Positions 37,064-47,956 of a stretch of DNA of 64,000 nucleotides are shown in pieces. Below the pieces are notes generated by a model, which saw nothing but the letters and a program-made list of their open reading frames with translations, was not told the origin of the DNA and made no database searches. Position 1 is the stretch's first letter; each line of letters begins with the position of its first letter. Source of the stretch: Bacteroidota bacterium (GTDB lineage: Bacteria; Bacteroidota; Bacteroidia; NS11-12g; UBA955); the NCBI GenBank assembly GCA_018333525.1, contig JAGXTF010000089.1, positions 62,001-126,000 on the forward strand, written 5' to 3'. The translations under genes and the position numbers were made by a program.

Positions 37064-39742
37064 TTAAATGCCATTGTAAATTTGCTGATACAATTGCAAA
37101 AGTTCTCTGGTATTCTCTGTATCGCCATCCTGATCCGAATCTGCCTGATCCAACTGTTGTTGTTTCCGCCCTATTTCTTTGTATAACCTGCTTTTTATAA
37201 CCTGAACCTGCATTTGCCTTCCATTTTTCTTTAATTTTTCAAGCAACAATCCAAATTGTTCCTGCATGAGGCTATGCGAGCTTTCGTAAAAAAGGATGTT
37301 CAATGCTCTATCAAAATTTTCAGCATCCACACGCGGATTATTAGCCAGCAACATCAAAGCATCTCCGGTTTGGTATTCATTGTTCCAAACCAATTTATTC
37401 ATCCATGCTATTGCAATGTCTGCATAAGCTTTTTCCGTTTGCACTTTTGCAACAGGAACCCAGGATAATTTATCTTTTAATCTGCCAATGATAAATGTGC
37501 TGGCTGTAAGAGCAGAATCGGAAATATAATGCATGAGTTTTTCATCAGAATATTCCGAATAATACAATAGATTTAATGCTGCAATTCTGGTGTCAGACAT
37601 GTATCTTTTATTTTCCAGAATATACTCTACGTCAGGCAGGCTGCGACTTTCGGTAAATTGCAAATACCAGGGATGATTTACGCCAAATTGAAATGCTTTT
37701 TGCAATATTGGATCAAAACCGGAATGAATGGCTTTTTTGTAAATTGGCATAAGTGCAATTCTCAAATCTTCGTTAGGTTTTCCTTCATCCAATTCTTCCG
37801 CAATTTTGCAGGCCATTAAAAACATTCGGTATTTTACCCCGTCTGAAAGCGGTTGATCCCAGGCCTGATGGATAATTTGCAGTTGTTTTAAAGCTTCACC
37901 AAGGTTGGAATAAATAATTTTTTCTTCACACAAAAGCGAATTTTCAGTATCAAAAACAAACCATTCCGGTTTTTCATTTCCAAAATCAAAAACAAAATTT
38001 CGGGTTCCAATAAATAATTTTTTGTTAAAAATACCTCTGCTGTTTTTCCAACGAACTACTGCCGGAAATACATAACAATTGCGGTTATCCTGGGTTTGTT
38101 CAATCTGCAACTTGTAAATAGAATCTGTTTTCTCCGTTACGGTATTGTACAATCCGGTTTCTGAATATATCAATTGTATTTTAGGATGGTTATCGTCTAA
38201 ATACCACTGGTTAAAAAACCAGTTTAAGTCTTTTCCTGTAACCTCTTCAAATGCCATTCTCAGGTTTGCAACTTCCGCAGATTGAAATCTGTATATATTG
38301 AGGTATAATTTTAAGCTTTCACGAAAAGCATCATCGCCAACTGTGTTGCGAAGCATATGCAGTATGCAGCCACCTTTTTGATAGCTGATATTGTCAAACA
38401 ATTCTCCCTCATCTTCATATTCATAACGCACCAGTTTTTTGCCTTCTCCGCTGCCCGCAAAATCATATTGATTGCGCAAATCCACCAATAGAGATTCTGC
38501 ATTGGATTTTCCGTAATAAAATTCTCTCCATAAATATTCTCCATAGGTTGCAAAGCTCTCATTTAAAGTAATATTGCTCCAGCTCTCCGTGGTTACCAGA
38601 TCTCCGAACCACTGGTGAAATAATTCATGTGAAATATAATCCTCGTAGGAATTGTCCAAATGTTGCAGGGAATCGTGTTGCAACGCTTCCATATGAACAG
38701 TTGCGCTGGTATTTTCCATTGCGCCGCTCACAAAATCGCGCACTACAACCTGGCTGTATTTATCCCATACAAAATCTACACCCAGATAATTGCTGAAAAA
38801 TTCCATCATTTTTGGTGTGTTTCCAAAAATCATAGGTGCATATTTTGCATATTTTTTTTCAACCAGATAATTCACTTCTTTTCCCCGCCATTGGTCTTTT
38901 GTTACGCTCCAATTGCCAATGGCAATCATAGTCAGATATGGAGCATGTGGCTGTGTTTGTTCCCATTGATCTACTCTTAACCCAGGTGAATCCGAAGGAT
39001 AAGAGCGAATGAGCTTCCCATTGCTCAGACTCACCATGGTATCCGGAACATGGAGTTTAATATTCAGTGTGGTTTTTTGATTTGGTGCGTCTAATGTGGG
39101 AAACCATTTGCTGTTGCTTTCTGTTTCTCCTTGTGACCATATCTGGCGTGGTTTTGTAAATTGTTCCAGATCATGGTTGATGAAATACAATCCGCGATCT
39201 TCAGTAATAGCATCATTCCCTTTGGCTGCAATTCCATAACTGTTGGATGCGTAATAAATTACCAGATGTAAACTTTCGTTTCTTTTGTATTTTCTGTGCA
39301 GGTAAACAATGAGTTCTTTGGAATTTCGATGTTTCCAAATAAGGTGGTAAGCAGTTGGTGATTTGGATTTTATCTGGTTGGAATCCAATGCAGTAACATC
39401 GCCAATCATTAAGGCTTTGGCATCGAGCACGAGTGAGTCCTGATCCAGGTAATGGGGATGAAGAAAAAGTTCAGCTTTGCCCATTGCCATCCTTTTGGAA
39501 AAATTGAAATGCAATTCAAGCGCAGTATGCTCCAAATCCCATATTTTTTCTTTGGTACCGCGGTACGATGAAAATAGAATTTCATTTGAACCGTGCCATT
39601 CCTCTCCACCGGAATGCAATACCGATGGATCCTCAAAATTCCATTCAATAGGTTCAGGATTTTGTTGTTTGTGTTTGAACCATTTGCAGGAAACTGCGGA
39701 GATGCAGATTACTGAAATTACAAGAATGGATTTCAGAGACAT
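37064..39742 (-). CDS. M1-family aminopeptidase lipoprotein
   Basis: An 892-residue zinc aminopeptidase anchored as a lipoprotein (signal ISVICISAVSC, lipid cysteine near residue 19). The catalytic domain contains the GAMEN motif (SGAMENTSATVHME) and the zinc site HELFHQWFGD...NESFATYGEY (HExxH-18-E, near residues 360-385), with a C-terminal helical domain. It trims N-terminal residues from peptides in the periplasm or on the cell surface. Monocistronic. A TATTCTTG element (one mismatch) lies 13 bp before the ATG. Confidence 0.93.
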   Translation of the reverse strand: MSLKSILVISVICISAVSCKWFKHKQQNPEPIEWNFEDPSVLHSGGEEWHGSNEILFSSYRGTKEKIWDLEHTALELHFNFSKRMAMGKAELFLHPHYLDQDSLVLDAKALMIGDVTALDSNQIKSKSPTAYHLIWKHRNSKELIVYLHRKYKRNESLHLVIYYASNSYGIAAKGNDAITEDRGLYFINHDLEQFTKPRQIWSQGETESNSKWFPTLDAPNQKTTLNIKLHVPDTMVSLSNGKLIRSYPSDSPGLRVDQWEQTQPHAPYLTMIAIGNWSVTKDQWRGKEVNYLVEKKYAKYAPMIFGNTPKMMEFFSNYLGVDFVWDKYSQVVVRDFVSGAMENTSATVHMEALQHDSLQHLDNSYEDYISHELFHQWFGDLVTTESWSNITLNESFATYGEYLWREFYYGKSNAESLLVDLRNQYDFAGSGEGKKLVRYEYEDEGELFDNISYQKGGCILHMLRNTVGDDAFRESLKLYLNIYRFQSAEVANLRMAFEEVTGKDLNWFFNQWYLDDNHPKIQLIYSETGLYNTVTEKTDSIYKLQIEQTQDNRNCYVFPAVVRWKNSRGIFNKKLFIGTRNFVFDFGNEKPEWFVFDTENSLLCEEKIIYSNLGEALKQLQIIHQAWDQPLSDGVKYRMFLMACKIAEELDEGKPNEDLRIALMPIYKKAIHSGFDPILQKAFQFGVNHPWYLQFTESRSLPDVEYILENKRYMSDTRIAALNLLYYSEYSDEKLMHYISDSALTASTFIIGRLKDKLSWVPVAKVQTEKAYADIAIAWMNKLVWNNEYQTGDALMLLANNPRVDAENFDRALNILFYESSHSLMQEQFGLLLEKLKKNGRQMQVQVIKSRLYKEIGRKQQQLDQADSDQDGDTENTRELLQLYQQIYNGI

Positions 39743-39788
39743 ATTGGATTACTTGCAAGAATAATGCTGGAAAATGAAATGGCTTTTT

Positions 39789-40550
39789 TTATTCGACCGG
39801 AAATGTGCTTTCATCCTTGAAAATTTCCCATGCTGCTTCTGCTTGATATTGTAACATCTTTAATCCATTTGTTATCAGCGCGCCTTGTGCTTTACATGTT
39901 TTTAAAAATACAGTTTCAGCAGGGGAGTAGATTAAGTCCATGCAACAATGATCAGGTCCTATAAATTCATATGGAATATCCGGAATTTCACTTTCATTTG
40001 GATGCATTCCCAACGGTGTGGTTTGGATAATCAATTTATGACTTTCCAAAAGGTTTTTATGGAGGTCAGAATATTTTAAATAACCTTCTTCATTTCTGCT
40101 GACTTTTTGAAAAACAATACCGATGTTTTTTAAGGATGTTGCAACAGCTTCTGATGCACCACCGGTGCCCAGTATAAGGGCATGCGATGGCAGAATAGGA
40201 AAGGTTTCCAACAAGGATTTTTGAAATCCGAAAATATCCGTATTAAATCCAATTAAACGTACAGAATTGGTTTCACGTAAAACTTTTACAGTGTTCACTG
40301 CACCGGTTTTTTGCGCATCCGGGTGCAGCTGATTCAGATAGGGAATAATTTGTTTTTTAAACGGAATGGTTACATTAAAACCGACGAGATTCGGATGTTT
40401 CATTATCCATTCCGGTAATTCGGAAATGTTATTTAATGGAAACAAACCATAAGTAAAATCATTTCGGTTTTCCTCCTGGAAAAATTCCCGAAAAATGCGC
40501 GGAGACTGGCTATGGGAGACAGGGTTGCCAATCAGCCCCAACAATTTCAT
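39789..40550 (-). CDS. aroE: Shikimate dehydrogenase
   Basis: Reduces 3-dehydroshikimate to shikimate with NADPH in aromatic amino acid synthesis. From the ATG at 40550 the protein has 253 residues, starting MKLLGLIGNPVSHSQSPRIF (shikimate-binding SxS), with GFNVTIPFKK (catalytic Lys), GAVNTV, the NADP loop ILGTGGASEAVA and NGLKMLQYQA. An open frame continues 56 codons upstream, but it overlaps the DedA gene and lacks similarity, so 40550 is chosen; this ATG overlaps the TAA of the DedA gene by one base. Confidence 0.95.
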   Translation of the reverse strand: MKLLGLIGNPVSHSQSPRIFREFFQEENRNDFTYGLFPLNNISELPEWIMKHPNLVGFNVTIPFKKQIIPYLNQLHPDAQKTGAVNTVKVLRETNSVRLIGFNTDIFGFQKSLLETFPILPSHALILGTGGASEAVATSLKNIGIVFQKVSRNEEGYLKYSDLHKNLLESHKLIIQTTPLGMHPNESEIPDIPYEFIGPDHCCMDLIYSPAETVFLKTCKAQGALITNGLKMLQYQAEAAWEIFKDESTFPVE

Positions 40551-41200
40551 TATTTCGCCATTTTGTGTTTTATCCATTGAAAAGCAATGGGCAATAAGGA
40601 GATGGCAATAATTCCGAAAACCACAAATTCGAAATTTTTCTGCACCCAGGGGTGGGATCCAAGGGTATAACCTGCAAGGCTTATCAGGCTTACCCAAAGT
40701 ACCGCACCTGCGATACAAAATCCAATGAATTTTCGGTACGTCATGGTTCCAATGCCTGCTGCAAAAGGAGCAAAAGTTCTGATAATGGGAATGAAACGCG
40801 CAATAATGAGCGCTTTTCCACCATGTTTTTCATAAAATGCATGGGTTCTATCCAGGTATTCGCGTTTTAACAATTTCCATTTCAAATCGAAAATGCGTAC
40901 CCCAATTTTACTACCAATCAAATAATTTGTGTTGTCTCCAAGCAATGCAGCAACAATAAGCAGCGGAATTAAAATAAAAATGCTGAAATCGTTTTCGGGA
41001 TTTGCAGCCAGTGCGCCAGCTGCAAATAACAAAGAATCTCCGGGCAATAATGGCATTACTACCAGGCCGGTCTCTACAAAGATGATCAGGAAAAGAATTC
41101 CATAAAGCCAGTTGCCATATTCCTGCATCCAGTCTTTGAGATAGTCGTTTAGGTGGGTAATAAAATGCAGCCCGTCTGCGAAAATGTTGAGAATGGTCAT
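40550..41200 (-). CDS. DedA/VTT-domain membrane protein
   Basis: A 216-residue integral membrane protein of the DedA (SNARE-associated) family. Seen are the N-terminal re-entrant segment FVETGLVVMPLLPGDSLLFAAGALA, the GDNTNYLIGSKIG signature and the conserved ALIIARFIPIIRTFAPFAAGIGTM with paired arginines and prolines. Members are linked to undecaprenyl-phosphate and phosphatidylethanolamine flipping. Its stop overlaps the aroE start. Divergent from the small lipoprotein gene. Confidence 0.92.
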   Translation of the reverse strand: MTILNIFADGLHFITHLNDYLKDWMQEYGNWLYGILFLIIFVETGLVVMPLLPGDSLLFAAGALAANPENDFSIFILIPLLIVAALLGDNTNYLIGSKIGVRIFDLKWKLLKREYLDRTHAFYEKHGGKALIIARFIPIIRTFAPFAAGIGTMTYRKFIGFCIAGAVLWVSLISLAGYTLGSHPWVQKNFEFVVFGIIAISLLPIAFQWIKHKMAK

Positions 41201-41227
41201 TTTTGAGTTCGCAATATTAGCACAGTA

Positions 41228-41256
41228 TTTGCGTTATCTCTATTGAATTATATTTG
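41228..41256 (+). promoter_or_regulatory. Complete promoter of the 40-residue lipoprotein gene
   Basis: TTTG at 41228-41231, a 17-bp spacer and TATATTTG at 41249-41256; the element ends four bases (CACC) before the ATG at 41261, predicting a leaderless message. Confidence 0.7.
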
Positions 41257-41260
41257 CACC

Positions 41261-41383
41261 ATGCGCCGAATTGTGTTTGTTATCTTCGCCACACTTATTA
41301 TGTTCAGTGTCGTTTCCTGCGGCACACAACGCTCCGCTGTTGGCCATGGAGGCCAGAAAAAAGGCTGCAACTGCGGCTTCTGA
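41261..41383 (+). CDS. 40-residue lipoprotein with a C-terminal CNCGF motif
   Basis: A very short gene encoding a lipoprotein precursor. The N-terminus MRRIVFVIFATLIMFSVVSC is a complete lipoprotein signal with the lipid cysteine at residue 20, leaving a mature peptide of only 21 residues that ends GGQKKGCNCGF, so it has a Cys-x-Cys pair, two adjacent lysines and a histidine. Support for it being real: a full TTTG-N17-TATATTTG promoter four bases upstream, a proper lipobox, and clean position between dedA and ahcY. Tiny lipoproteins with a Cys-rich end recur in Bacteroidota, but I cannot name this one. Metal or thiol chemistry is possible, not shown. Confidence 0.74.
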   Translation: MRRIVFVIFATLIMFSVVSCGTQRSAVGHGGQKKGCNCGF

Positions 41384-41510
41384 GATATCTCTACTTTATC
41401 TGGTTTTATTTACATTTGATGGATGTACCATTATTGAATGAATTACATAAAGTAGTTGATGTTTGGGCCATGAATTCTTGAACAATACGGCCTATTTCGC
41501 TATTTTTAAT

Positions 41511-41518
41511 TAATTTTG
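41511..41518 (+). promoter_or_regulatory. -7 element of ahcY
   Basis: TAATTTTG, exact TAnnTTTG match, 16 bp before the ahcY ATG at 41535. The rest of the spacer from 41384 holds no clear feature. Confidence 0.5.
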
Positions 41519-41534
41519 CAGCCCGAAAAATAAC

Positions 41535-42851
41535 ATGAGTACCGATACAATGACTTATATCCCCTACAAGGTAAAAGACATATCCCTGGCCGAATGGGGC
41601 CGCAAAGAAATCAAACTTGCCGAAGCAGAAATGCCGGGCCTGATGGCCATCCGCAATGAGTACCGCAGCCAGCAGCCTCTAAAAGGTGCCAGGATTGCAG
41701 GTTGTCTTCACATGACCATTCAAACCGCAGTGTTGATCGAAACCCTGAAGGAACTTGGCGCCGATGTGACCTGGAGTTCCTGTAACATTTTCTCTACCCA
41801 GGATCATGCTGCAGCAGCAATTGCTGCTGCAGGAATTCCGGTTTATGCGTGGAAGGGAATGACCGAAGAAGAATACGAATGGTGCATTGAACAAACTCTG
41901 TTTTTTGGAAATGACCGCCAGCCATTGAATATGATTCTGGATGATGGGGGAGACCTCACCAATGTGGTTTTGGATAAATATCCCGAACTGGCAGCTTCTA
42001 TCAAGGGTATCAGCGAAGAAACCACCACAGGTGTGCACAGATTATACGAAAGAGTAACGCATGGCACATTGCCGGTTCCTGCTATTAATGTGAACGACAG
42101 TGTTACCAAAAGCAAATTCGATAACAAATACGGTTGCAAAGAGAGTTTGGTGGATGCCATTCGCCGTGCAACGGATATTATGATGGCAGGTAAAGTAGCA
42201 GTAGTAGCTGGTTACGGGGATGTTGGAAAAGGAAGTGCAGAAAGTCTTCGCGGTGCCGGAGCACGCGTAATGGTTACCGAAATAGATCCGATATGTGCTT
42301 TACAAGCCGCTATGGATGGATTTGAGGTAAAGCGCCTGGAGAATGCCATTCCATTGGCGAATATTGTGGTTACTGCAACAGGAAACTGCAATATTGTTAC
42401 CAAAGAACATTTCAAATTGATGAAAGACAAAACCGTAGTTTGCAACATCGGTCACTTTGACAATGAAATTGACGTGGCGTTTTTGAACAGTAATTATGGT
42501 TCTACCAAATACACTGTTAAACCACAAGTAGATGTTTACAATGTGGATGGAAAAGAAATTATTCTTTTGGCAGAAGGGCGTTTGGTTAATCTTGGTTGTG
42601 CGATGGGCCACCCGAGTTTTGTAATGAGCAACAGCTTTACCAACCAGACTTTGGCACAAATTGAATTGTGGAAGAACCACAGCAATTACGACAACAAAGT
42701 GTATGTGTTACCCAAACACCTGGATGAAAAAGTTGCAACTTTACATCTGGCACATGTGGGAGCTGAGCTTACTGTTTTAACCAAGGAACAAGCCGATTAT
42801 ATTGGCGTTCCGGTAACTGGTCCATTTAAGAAGGACCATTATAGGTATTAA
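41535..42851 (+). CDS. ahcY: S-adenosyl-L-homocysteine hydrolase
   Basis: Splits SAH to adenosine and homocysteine, keeping methyltransferases active. The 438-residue protein has the substrate-side segments [15 protein letters not shown] and [15 protein letters not shown], the NAD loop [19 protein letters not shown] (about residue 225-243), [11 protein letters not shown] and the C-terminal KKDHYRY, whose Lys and Tyr reach the neighbouring subunit's NAD. Length fits the family. The 3' end overlaps the convergent membrane-protein gene by 4 bp. Confidence 0.97.
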   Translation: MSTDTMTYIPYKVKDISLAEWGRKEIKLAEAEMPGLMAIRNEYRSQQPLKGARIAGCLHMTIQTAVLIETLKELGADVTWSSCNIFSTQDHAAAAIAAAGIPVYAWKGMTEEEYEWCIEQTLFFGNDRQPLNMILDDGGDLTNVVLDKYPELAASIKGISEETTTGVHRLYERVTHGTLPVPAINVNDSVTKSKFDNKYGCKESLVDAIRRATDIMMAGKVAVVAGYGDVGKGSAESLRGAGARVMVTEIDPICALQAAMDGFEVKRLENAIPLANIVVTATGNCNIVTKEHFKLMKDKTVVCNIGHFDNEIDVAFLNSNYGSTKYTVKPQVDVYNVDGKEIILLAEGRLVNLGCAMGHPSFVMSNSFTNQTLAQIELWKNHSNYDNKVYVLPKHLDEKVATLHLAHVGAELTVLTKEQADYIGVPVTGPFKKDHYRY

Positions 42852-44530
42852 TTCTGTAGCAAACTTTTATTCATTTTTATTTGAATAAAATGAATAATAA
42901 TCAAAATAATTATTCCAATAATTCCAAACAAAAATCCCTGCATCACGTAGGGATTTTTGTATTTTAATACAATCTCCTTCCCGGGTTTTTCCACACTCAA
43001 CAAACCACTATAGAATTTGATTTTACCTTCTCCATGTAATTGCCAGTATTTGCTGTAACGCAGGTTAAATACCAGCAAATCCCCTGAAGTGCTGATGTTC
43101 ATTTTGCCTGGAGTAAAGTGAATCTTTTCTGCGCCTGAAACGAATGAACGCATGGTGTCAAAAACCGGTGGGAGATTCAAGGGTTGGTAGGCATTCAATA
43201 CCAATTCATTTTGCAACAAATGAATAAACCCCCTCTTTTTTTCTGCATCCGGAATCCGAACGGTTACCAGTTTTGGATCCGGATGTTGGGATACAACATT
43301 CTTCACTTCCATCATTGGCGAATCCTGCACAAAGCTGCAGTCGGCGCGGAAAGACAGGGATTGCGCAATTGCGGCAAATAAAAGAATCGCATAAGCAAAA
43401 CCCTTTTCCTTCGTGTTTTTTAACACAAAAACCACTGCAACTGCAATTGCAAACAGAACAATAAAACCGAATCGGGAAGGGGCGCGCAAACTGCTGAAAA
43501 CGGGAAGGTATTTGTTCATCCAATACCATGGATTTACCATTTCAGGAGTATTTCCCAAACAAATCCAAATTACAGGAATCGCCAGAACAAGCCATTTCCA
43601 CCAGGATTTTATTTCGTTTTTATAATAAAAAATAATGCCCAATAAAATGATATTAAAACCAAGTGTATATTCCCACCAGCCATGCCAGGTACCCATCCTG
43701 CTCTCATAACCACCCAGGGATTGCAGCCATTGAAATAATGAAATTCCACTTTCGTCTTTCATCAACCTTGGCGTTTCTTCCCATAATTTTAAACCAGGTA
43801 ATATTTTCCAAAATCCAAAACAAATGGAAATAATAAGAATGGCAGGAAAAAGCAAAATACCTTGTCGGTTTCCATAAATCCACCAGTCTGCAATCAGCCA
43901 TAAAAGCATGAGTGCAACGGCAATCAGAAACACGATAGGGGCGCCACCGATAATCATTTGAAGCAATACGAGAACGGCACCAATGGTATATTTCAGGGTA
44001 TATTTTTCTTTTAGTTTTACCAAGAAATAAAACAACCAGGGAACCAAATATAAATAAAGCACATTGGAATGTCCAGCCCGAAAAATATGGGCGCTGAAAT
44101 AATTAGCAGCACATAAAATCAAAGAGAGAAACAGCGATATTTTTTCGTCTTTTTGGATGCTTTTAAAGAGTTTGAAACTCCCTATTGCGCCCAAAACCAT
44201 GGCTAGAAGTATGCTCAATTTATATCCGTAAAAAGTACCGAAAACCAGAATGGGAATAAAGAAAATACTGAATTGACCCGCCTGCGGATCGGCAACAAAA
44301 TCATAGCCAAAAGAGACAAATGGATTGTACAATGGCACACTTCCATATTCCACAACAGCCTTTCTGGCAGATTCAAACATGGTATAAGTCAGATCCCAGT
44401 CTTCACCTCCATAAAAACTCCAATTGCGAGGCAGCCACAGGTTGGTTACGAACAATGCCCAAAGAAAATAAAATACCCATTTCCCATATTTGGAGGTGCT
44501 AAATTTCCATATACGTTCAGAATATTTCAT
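42848..44530 (-). CDS. Large polytopic membrane protein, YfhO/GT-C-like
   Basis: A 560-residue protein with about twelve membrane helices and a C-terminal outside domain of about 130 residues before a final helix. The first loop has [46 protein letters not shown], which follows the YfhO/GT-C pattern (acidic residue after helix 1, then WNP-like and ADPQ motifs). YfhO proteins glycosylate wall polymers in Firmicutes. Here the substrate is unknown. Its ATG overlaps the stop of the next gene upstream (44527-45927) by ATGA, so the two are a coupled pair. Confidence 0.76.
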   Translation of the reverse strand: MKYSERIWKFSTSKYGKWVFYFLWALFVTNLWLPRNWSFYGGEDWDLTYTMFESARKAVVEYGSVPLYNPFVSFGYDFVADPQAGQFSIFFIPILVFGTFYGYKLSILLAMVLGAIGSFKLFKSIQKDEKISLFLSLILCAANYFSAHIFRAGHSNVLYLYLVPWLFYFLVKLKEKYTLKYTIGAVLVLLQMIIGGAPIVFLIAVALMLLWLIADWWIYGNRQGILLFPAILIISICFGFWKILPGLKLWEETPRLMKDESGISLFQWLQSLGGYESRMGTWHGWWEYTLGFNIILLGIIFYYKNEIKSWWKWLVLAIPVIWICLGNTPEMVNPWYWMNKYLPVFSSLRAPSRFGFIVLFAIAVAVVFVLKNTKEKGFAYAILLFAAIAQSLSFRADCSFVQDSPMMEVKNVVSQHPDPKLVTVRIPDAEKKRGFIHLLQNELVLNAYQPLNLPPVFDTMRSFVSGAEKIHFTPGKMNISTSGDLLVFNLRYSKYWQLHGEGKIKFYSGLLSVEKPGKEIVLKYKNPYVMQGFLFGIIGIIILIIIHFIQIKMNKSLLQN

Positions 44531-45927
44531 TTTTCTTTTTCAAATGTAACCAATCGGTATTGTGAATTTTGGGTGAATTTAAAGTATTGCGTATTTAATG
44601 TATCGGTTTTAATTGGATATGCAAATGAGGCACCATAGAACAATCCCCTGGAATTCAATACGGTGGTATCCGGTTTGCCGGTAAACGGTTTCAGCGTAAC
44701 GGATTTTCCGGAATTGGATTCGCTTCTCATAGCGGATTCATATGGCAAGGCCCAGGTTACCCGCCATTCTTCCGGATTTAAAATAGAATCTGAAAAATAC
44801 AATTTTTCATGCCCCCGGATGGCTGTGTGCTGAAGCAATGCATCCAGTCGCTGCAATCGCTCCGTATAAAATTTACCGGAATTCCACCTTTCGCGTATGC
44901 CGTTTCCAAAAAGACAAATCACCACAAATAAATACACCTTATACGCCCCCGGATTAGACAATGGAATGAACAATGCCGGTATCACAAAAATGAGAGCAAT
45001 GGGTGCGAAATTTTTTTCCATCATTAAATTGCTATCGCCTATACTGAAGATGGCAATTACAGAAAATATGCAGGCCAGAATGGTGAAAAATAACAGTATA
45101 TTTTGTTTCAGATTTAAGGTAGTACTTAGAAATAAAATTGAAATTACAAAAATAAAAAAAGGCAGAAGAATTCGACCTGGTATGGATTGTAAGAAATATT
45201 TCCAGGCGTAGGATTCAAAAATTGCAAATACGTTTTGCATATCCGTAGCTCTGGAAAGTACTTCATTTTCATACCCTGTATTTGGCAATAAAAAGCGTTT
45301 GCCAATTACCATTATACCCAATACCAGCAATACAACCCATCCGGTTTTGTTACCTGTAAAAATCAAATAAAATACCGCGCCAAAAAACAAAAAGGGCAGC
45401 ACACCTGGATGTGTAAAAAATGCAAGTATCATAACCAGAATTGCCATATAAACAGCAATTCCTTTTGCACCTTCCGATTTCATCAGATATGCCAGGTATA
45501 AAACAGCAAAACACAGAGCCGGAGCCATTTCCGCAACGGAAAGATAAAACCATTCCGGACCGGTTAAGATGTAAATCAACAGGGGTAAAATATATATTTG
45601 ATTGTCATTGCTGATTCGCCAACACCAATATGAAATGCCTGCTGCCAATGCAATTGGCGCTGCACTAATAATGGCTGTTATTACCACTACAGGTGCGTGC
45701 AGCCATGCGGCAAACCAGGCAGGTGCCAAAACCGGAACCATTCCCCATCTTCCATGTTCCACAGGAAATTGCAAATCGCAAATCCGAAACAATGCATAAG
45801 CGCTGTCCTGGTACAAACAACGTTCCTGTCCCATCCACAAGGAAAATCCTAACAGAACAATCCAAAGAATCCAAATAAGACTTGGATATCCGGTACTGCT
45901 TGTTTTATTGATTTTTCTGGCAGACAA
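44527..45927 (-). CDS. Polytopic membrane protein, GT-C-like, TTG start
   Basis: A 466-residue protein with about ten helices and a soluble C-terminal domain (residues 350-466). The first outside loop contains ERCLYQDSAYALFRICDLQFPVEHGRWG, placing acidic residues after helix 1 as in GT-C glycosyltransferases; otherwise I recognise no motif. The start is TTG at 45927; the first in-frame ATG lies after helix 1. It is translationally coupled to the YfhO-like gene, which suggests that they act together, possibly on a surface glycan or lipoprotein. Confidence 0.72.
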   Translation of the reverse strand: MSARKINKTSSTGYPSLIWILWIVLLGFSLWMGQERCLYQDSAYALFRICDLQFPVEHGRWGMVPVLAPAWFAAWLHAPVVVITAIISAAPIALAAGISYWCWRISNDNQIYILPLLIYILTGPEWFYLSVAEMAPALCFAVLYLAYLMKSEGAKGIAVYMAILVMILAFFTHPGVLPFLFFGAVFYLIFTGNKTGWVVLLVLGIMVIGKRFLLPNTGYENEVLSRATDMQNVFAIFESYAWKYFLQSIPGRILLPFFIFVISILFLSTTLNLKQNILLFFTILACIFSVIAIFSIGDSNLMMEKNFAPIALIFVIPALFIPLSNPGAYKVYLFVVICLFGNGIRERWNSGKFYTERLQRLDALLQHTAIRGHEKLYFSDSILNPEEWRVTWALPYESAMRSESNSGKSVTLKPFTGKPDTTVLNSRGLFYGASFAYPIKTDTLNTQYFKFTQNSQYRLVTFEKEK

Positions 45928-45968
45928 TCCGGAAATATTTTAAATGAATTTGGTGTAGAATGATAAAA

Positions 45969-47843
45969 TTATTCGACTTCCACAGGAATCGCTTCTTCTT
46001 CCACAACATCTTTTTCTACCACCAGATTATCAATTATAAATTCTTGTCTTTCCGGTGTGTTTTTGCCCATGTAATAACTCAATATTTGTTCAATACTGGC
46101 TTCCTTGCGCAAGATTACGGGTTCCAGTCTGATGTCTGTTCCAATAAATTTACCAAACTCTTCCGGGCTAATTTCACCAAGTCCTTTGAACCTGGTAATC
46201 TCCGGTTTGGAGCCCAACTTGATTACTGCGCGTTGTTTTTCTTCCCCACTATAGCAATAAATGGTTTCTTTTTTATTGCGAACCCGGAATAATGGAGTTT
46301 GTAAAATATACAAATGTCCGTTTCTCACCAGGTCCGGGAAAAACTGCAGAAAAAATGTCATCATCAGCAGGCGTATGTGCATGCCATCCACATCGGCGTC
46401 TGTAGCCAAAACTATTTTATTGTATCGCAAATTGTCCAGGCTTTCCTCGATATCCAGAGCATGTTGCAGCAAATTGAATTCTTCGTTTTCATAAACAATT
46501 TTTTTGCGCAAACCATAACAATTTAATGGTTTTCCCCGAAGGCTGAATACCGCCTGCAGCTCCGGATTCCTACTTTTGGTTATACTGCCGCTTGCACTAT
46601 CTCCTTCGGTAATAAACAATGTGGAATCAAATCGATTTTCCTGTTTTACATCCTGAAAATGTACACGGCAATCTCGCAATTTTTTGTTGTGTAAATTTGC
46701 TTTTTTCGCGCGTTCTCTGGCAAGTTTTTGTATTCCTGCCATGTCCTTTCTTTCGCGCTCATTTTGCAATATTTTCTTTAATAATGCCTCAGCAGTTTGT
46801 GAATTTTTATGTAAAAAATCATCCACTTCTTTTTTTACAAAATCCAGAACCGCACTTTTTATGCCGGGGCCATCCGGTCCCATATCTGCACTGCCAAGTT
46901 TGGTTTTGGTCTGGCTTTCAAATACAGGTTCCTGCACACGAACGCTGATTGCGGCACTAATACTTCCACGTATATCGGTGGCGTCAAATTCTTTTTTATA
47001 GAAATCGCGTATGGTTTTTACAATTGCTTCACGAAATGCCATTAAATGTGTTCCACCCTGGGTCGTAAATTGCCCGTTTACAAAGGAATAATATTCCTCT
47101 CCGTAACTCTGGGTATGGCTGAAAGCAATTTCAAGATCTCCTCCTTTTGCGTGAATGATTGGATACAACAATTCTTCTGTATTGACCTTGTTTTCCAGCA
47201 AATCCAGCAGCCCGCGCTTGGAAGCATAACTTTCCCCGTTATATCGGATGGTTAGGCCACTATTGAGGTAGGTATAATTTTGTACCTGCTCCCGCAAATA
47301 CTCATCAATAAACCTGTAATTCTTGAAAACCGTATTGTCAGGTTCAAAACTGATCAGGGTACCATTGGTTTCTTTGCTTTCGGCTTCTTTGTGGTCTTTA
47401 ATCAGTTCTCCGCGTTCAAAATCGGCGCGTTTGGTTTTACCATCCCTGAAACTTTGCACCACGAAGCTGGCGGATAAGGCATTTACAGCCTTGGTTCCAA
47501 CCCCGTTTAAACCAACTGATTTTTGAAATGCCCTGCTGTCATATTTGCCACCTGTGTTGATTTTGGAAACACAATCAATCACTTTTCCCAAGGGAATTCC
47601 ACGTCCGAAATCCCGGATTTTTACAAATTTATCGTCTACTGTAATTTCAATTTTTTTGCCATGGCCCATTACATGTTCATCGATGCTGTTGTCCATGATT
47701 TCCTTAACCAGTACATAAATTCCGTCATCTGCCGCTGTGCCGTCTCCGAGCTTTCCGATGTACATCCCCGGGCGCATGCGTATATGTTCTTTCCAATCCA
47801 GACTCCTTATCTCGTCTTCCGTATACCTTGCTGTCTCGCTCAT
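45969..47843 (-). CDS. parE: DNA topoisomerase IV subunit B
   Basis: ATPase subunit of the type II topoisomerase that decatenates chromosomes. The 624-residue protein has the GHKL ATP site ([17 protein letters not shown]; the GRGIPLG and [17 protein letters not shown] loops), the transducer domain, and the TOPRIM domain with [21 protein letters not shown] and [13 protein letters not shown]. The C-terminus is short and acidic. Starting at 47843 ([17 protein letters not shown]) fits the family; a frame to 47879 adds 12 residues with no support, and a TATTATTG near-consensus -7 element lies five bases before 47843. parC is not adjacent. Confidence 0.94.
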   Translation of the reverse strand: MSETARYTEDEIRSLDWKEHIRMRPGMYIGKLGDGTAADDGIYVLVKEIMDNSIDEHVMGHGKKIEITVDDKFVKIRDFGRGIPLGKVIDCVSKINTGGKYDSRAFQKSVGLNGVGTKAVNALSASFVVQSFRDGKTKRADFERGELIKDHKEAESKETNGTLISFEPDNTVFKNYRFIDEYLREQVQNYTYLNSGLTIRYNGESYASKRGLLDLLENKVNTEELLYPIIHAKGGDLEIAFSHTQSYGEEYYSFVNGQFTTQGGTHLMAFREAIVKTIRDFYKKEFDATDIRGSISAAISVRVQEPVFESQTKTKLGSADMGPDGPGIKSAVLDFVKKEVDDFLHKNSQTAEALLKKILQNERERKDMAGIQKLARERAKKANLHNKKLRDCRVHFQDVKQENRFDSTLFITEGDSASGSITKSRNPELQAVFSLRGKPLNCYGLRKKIVYENEEFNLLQHALDIEESLDNLRYNKIVLATDADVDGMHIRLLMMTFFLQFFPDLVRNGHLYILQTPLFRVRNKKETIYCYSGEEKQRAVIKLGSKPEITRFKGLGEISPEEFGKFIGTDIRLEPVILRKEASIEQILSYYMGKNTPERQEFIIDNLVVEKDVVEEEAIPVEVE

Positions 47844-47944
47844 GGATGCAATAATAATTCTATTTTTTGCCATTGGCAATTGCCAGTTTATGGGAATTTT
47901 ACAATACTCTTATACCGGAACTATAGAAAAACCGAAGGGCTTCT

Positions 47945-47952
47945 TAATTTCG
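47945..47952 (+). promoter_or_regulatory. Variant -7 element of the TPR lipoprotein gene
   Basis: TAATTTCG, one mismatch to TAnnTTTG, ends four bases (CGGC) before the ATG at 47957, the same spacing as the exact elements elsewhere in the window. Confidence 0.4.
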
Positions 47953-47956
47953 CGGC

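Noticed and set aside
40551-40718. Longer AroE starting at 40718
   Set aside because: The added residues overlap the DedA gene and do not resemble AroE, whose N-terminus begins at 40550.
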